Shown in pieces: positions 5,884 through 7,322 of a stretch of DNA of 7,322 nucleotides. The position numbers and the translations under genes were made by a program. The notes beneath the pieces were generated by a model that saw nothing but the letters and a program-made list of their open reading frames with translations, was not told where the DNA came from and did no database searches. Source of the DNA: Acidobacteriota bacterium (lineage in GTDB: Bacteria > Acidobacteriota > Vicinamibacteria > Vicinamibacterales > UBA8438); assembly GCA_011523485.1 (NCBI GenBank), contig WTGR01000835.1, positions 1 through 7,322 of the forward strand. Reading direction: 5' to 3'. Each line of letters opens with the position of its first letter. The stretch's first letter is position 1.

Positions 5884-7322
5884 TCACGGCGCGATGCCCT
5901 CCGACCACTCCTGCACGAACGCGGCCGCCACCGTCGCGGGGGCTTCCCCCCGCTCGTCGACCCGCAGGTTCATGCCGCGCATCCGCTCCGCGTCGATCGA
6001 TCCGTCGAGCCGCGCCAGGGCGTCGAGCACGTCCGCGGCGTCCTCGGCGAGCCGGGCGCCGGCAACCACGACGGCATCGTAGGGAGGGATCGCGCCGCGG
6101 TCGTCCTCGAGCACGCGCAGATCGTAGGCCGTGATTCGTCCGTCCGTGGTGTAGGCGGCTATCACGTCGACTTCCTCGGTCGCCGCCGCCTGGTACATGA
6201 GCGACGCGTCCATCGCCCGCTGTTCCCGGAACGCAAGCTCGTAGGTGTCCCGTACCGCCACCCATTCCGGGCGGGCGAAGAACTCCACGTCGCCGCCGAT
6301 GGCGAGGCGCGGCGCATGGACCACCAGGTCGCCGATGGTCCGCAGACCCAGGCGGTCCGCTTCGGCACCGCGCACTGCCAACGCGTAGCTGTTCTCGAAG
6401 CCGAGCGTCGCCGGCAGCGTCATGCCGTGTCCCGCCTCGAGGAACTCGCGGACCTCCTCGAGCATCTCGGCGCGGCTCGCGCGGATTTCCGCGCGCCCCA
6501 TCTCGTTCGCCCAGAGCGTGCCGGTGTAGTCGACGTAGATGTCGATCTCCCCGCTGTTCAGCGCATCGAACGCCACGAGCGAGCCGAGCGATTGCACCAG
6601 CGACGTGGGCCGGCCGGTCTCGTGCTCCACCCAGCCGGCGATGGCGGCGCTCAGGATGTACTGTTCCGTGAAGCTCTTCGCGCCGACGACGATCGGCCGT
6701 TCGCGATCACCCAGGAGAGGGGCCGCGAACGTGATGCCGGCATAGGCGTACAGGAGACCGACGGCCGCGAGCGCCGTGGTCAGCCGGCCCCGCTGGCGCC
6801 TGGCGAGGCCTACCTCGACCGCCCGCACCAGCCCGTCCAGCAGCAGGGCCAGCCCGGCCGCGGCCACGCACCCCAGGAGAATCGCGGCGTAGTTGCGTGT
6901 CTGCAGCCCGCTGAAGATGTAGTTGCCGAGGCTGGTTGCGCCGACCGGAGTCGACAGCGTCGCAATGCCGACGACCCAGACCGTCGCCGTGCGGATGCCC
7001 GCCACGATGACCGGCATCGCCAGGGGCAGTTCCACCAGCAGGAGCTGTTGCCGGGAGGTCATGCCCACGCCGAGCGCCGCTTCCTTGAGGGCCGGATCCA
7101 CGCCGGCGATCCCGGTGACGGTGTTGCGCAGCACCGGGAGGACGCCGTACAGCGTCAATCCGACGATGGCCGGCAGGAATCCGATGCTCTGCAGATCCAG
7201 GGCGGCGAGCACCGGAACCATGGCGGCCAACAGAGCCAGGCTGGGAACGGTCTGGATGACGCCGGCCAGGGCCAGGGACGGCTGCTCCAGCCAGGTGAGG
7301 CGCGTCGCGGCGATGCCGAGGG
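5884..7322 (-). CDS. Fused ABC transporter permease / OpuAC-type substrate-binding protein (N-terminus beyond window); OpuC-like or EgtU-like
   Basis: 478 residues are visible; the frame stays open to the right edge, so the true start lies beyond 7322 and the internal TTG at 7230 is not it. Visible residues 1-175 are a BPD_transp_1 permease: IQTVPSLAL (22-30) and YGVLPVLRNT (58-67), then the ATPase-contacting EAA loop (EAALGVG at 80-86, VELPLAMP at 96-103). A further membrane segment (about 180-200) leads into an OpuAC-type binding domain starting at PIVVGAKSFTEQYIL (209-223). That domain contains GEIDIYVDYTGTLW (257-270), GFENSYALAV and TTDGRITAYDLRVLEDD. Such proteins import quaternary-amine compounds (glycine betaine, choline, carnitine). 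EgtU, the ergothioneine importer subunit, has the same fused permease-binding-domain design. An ATPase partner (OpuCA/EgtV-like) is expected just outside the window. Proximity to egtBD makes ergothioneine or hercynine a candidate ligand, but osmoprotectants cannot be ruled out. Confidence 0.93.
   Translation of the reverse strand, partial: LGIAATRLTWLEQPSLALAGVIQTVPSLALLAAMVPVLAALDLQSIGFLPAIVGLTLYGVLPVLRNTVTGIAGVDPALKEAALGVGMTSRQQLLLVELPLAMPVIVAGIRTATVWVVGIATLSTPVGATSLGNYIFSGLQTRNYAAILLGCVAAAGLALLLDGLVRAVEVGLARRQRGRLTTALAAVGLLYAYAGITFAAPLLGDRERPIVVGAKSFTEQYILSAAIAGWVEHETGRPTSLVQSLGSLVAFDALNSGEIDIYVDYTGTLWANEMGRAEIRASRAEMLEEVREFLEAGHGMTLPATLGFENSYALAVRGAEADRLGLRTIGDLVVHAPRLAIGGDVEFFARPEWVAVRDTYELAFREQRAMDASLMYQAAATEEVDVIAAYTTDGRITAYDLRVLEDDRGAIPPYDAVVVAGARLAEDAADVLDALARLDGSIDAERMRGMNLRVDERGEAPATVAAAFVQEWSEGIAP

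Overview
The window is a high-GC, densely packed piece of bacterial chromosome. It carries seven protein-coding genes, two of them cut by the window edges, and one tRNA gene. The gene content, the tRNA-Leu/tig/clpP order and the wording of the trigger factor and ergothioneine proteins suggest an Acidobacteriota-type soil or sediment bacterium, perhaps Vicinamibacteria. That placement comes from remembered protein families, not from a search.

Left part (1-1629, all minus strand): a tRNA-Leu(UAG) gene with encoded CCA leads into trigger factor (tig), followed by the first 36 codons of clpP, which runs off the left edge. This is a housekeeping protein-folding and proteolysis locus. A 144-bp divergent spacer (1630-1773) separates the tRNA from the next operon and should hold promoters for both directions.

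Centre (1774-5250, plus strand): egtB (sulfoxide synthase), egtD (histidine N-alpha-trimethyltransferase) and an AI-2E/PerM-family membrane protein form a tightly coupled operon. egtB and egtD overlap by 4 bp (GTGA). egtD and the membrane-protein gene are joined through a 17-bp tandem duplication that creates a seven-codon mini-ORF (six sense codons and a stop) with ATGA overlaps at both ends. EgtD makes hercynine from histidine and EgtB adds the sulfur. No egtA, egtC or egtE is present here, and the EgtB active-site region looks like the cysteine-using class known from Chloracidobacterium.

Right part (5218-7322, minus strand): a TerB-like gene overlaps the 3' end of the AI-2E gene by 33 bp. 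Upstream of it is a large gene, cut by the right edge, encoding a fused ABC permease plus OpuAC-type solute-binding domain. The fused architecture is that of OpuC-type osmoprotectant transporters and also of EgtU, the ergothioneine importer subunit. Because it lies about 1.8 kb from egtD, a role in ergothioneine or another trimethylammonium betaine is the most attractive hypothesis in the window, but it is unproven.

There is no gene-free stretch longer than 300 bases. I saw no insertion sequence, CRISPR array, prophage or toxin-antitoxin genes.
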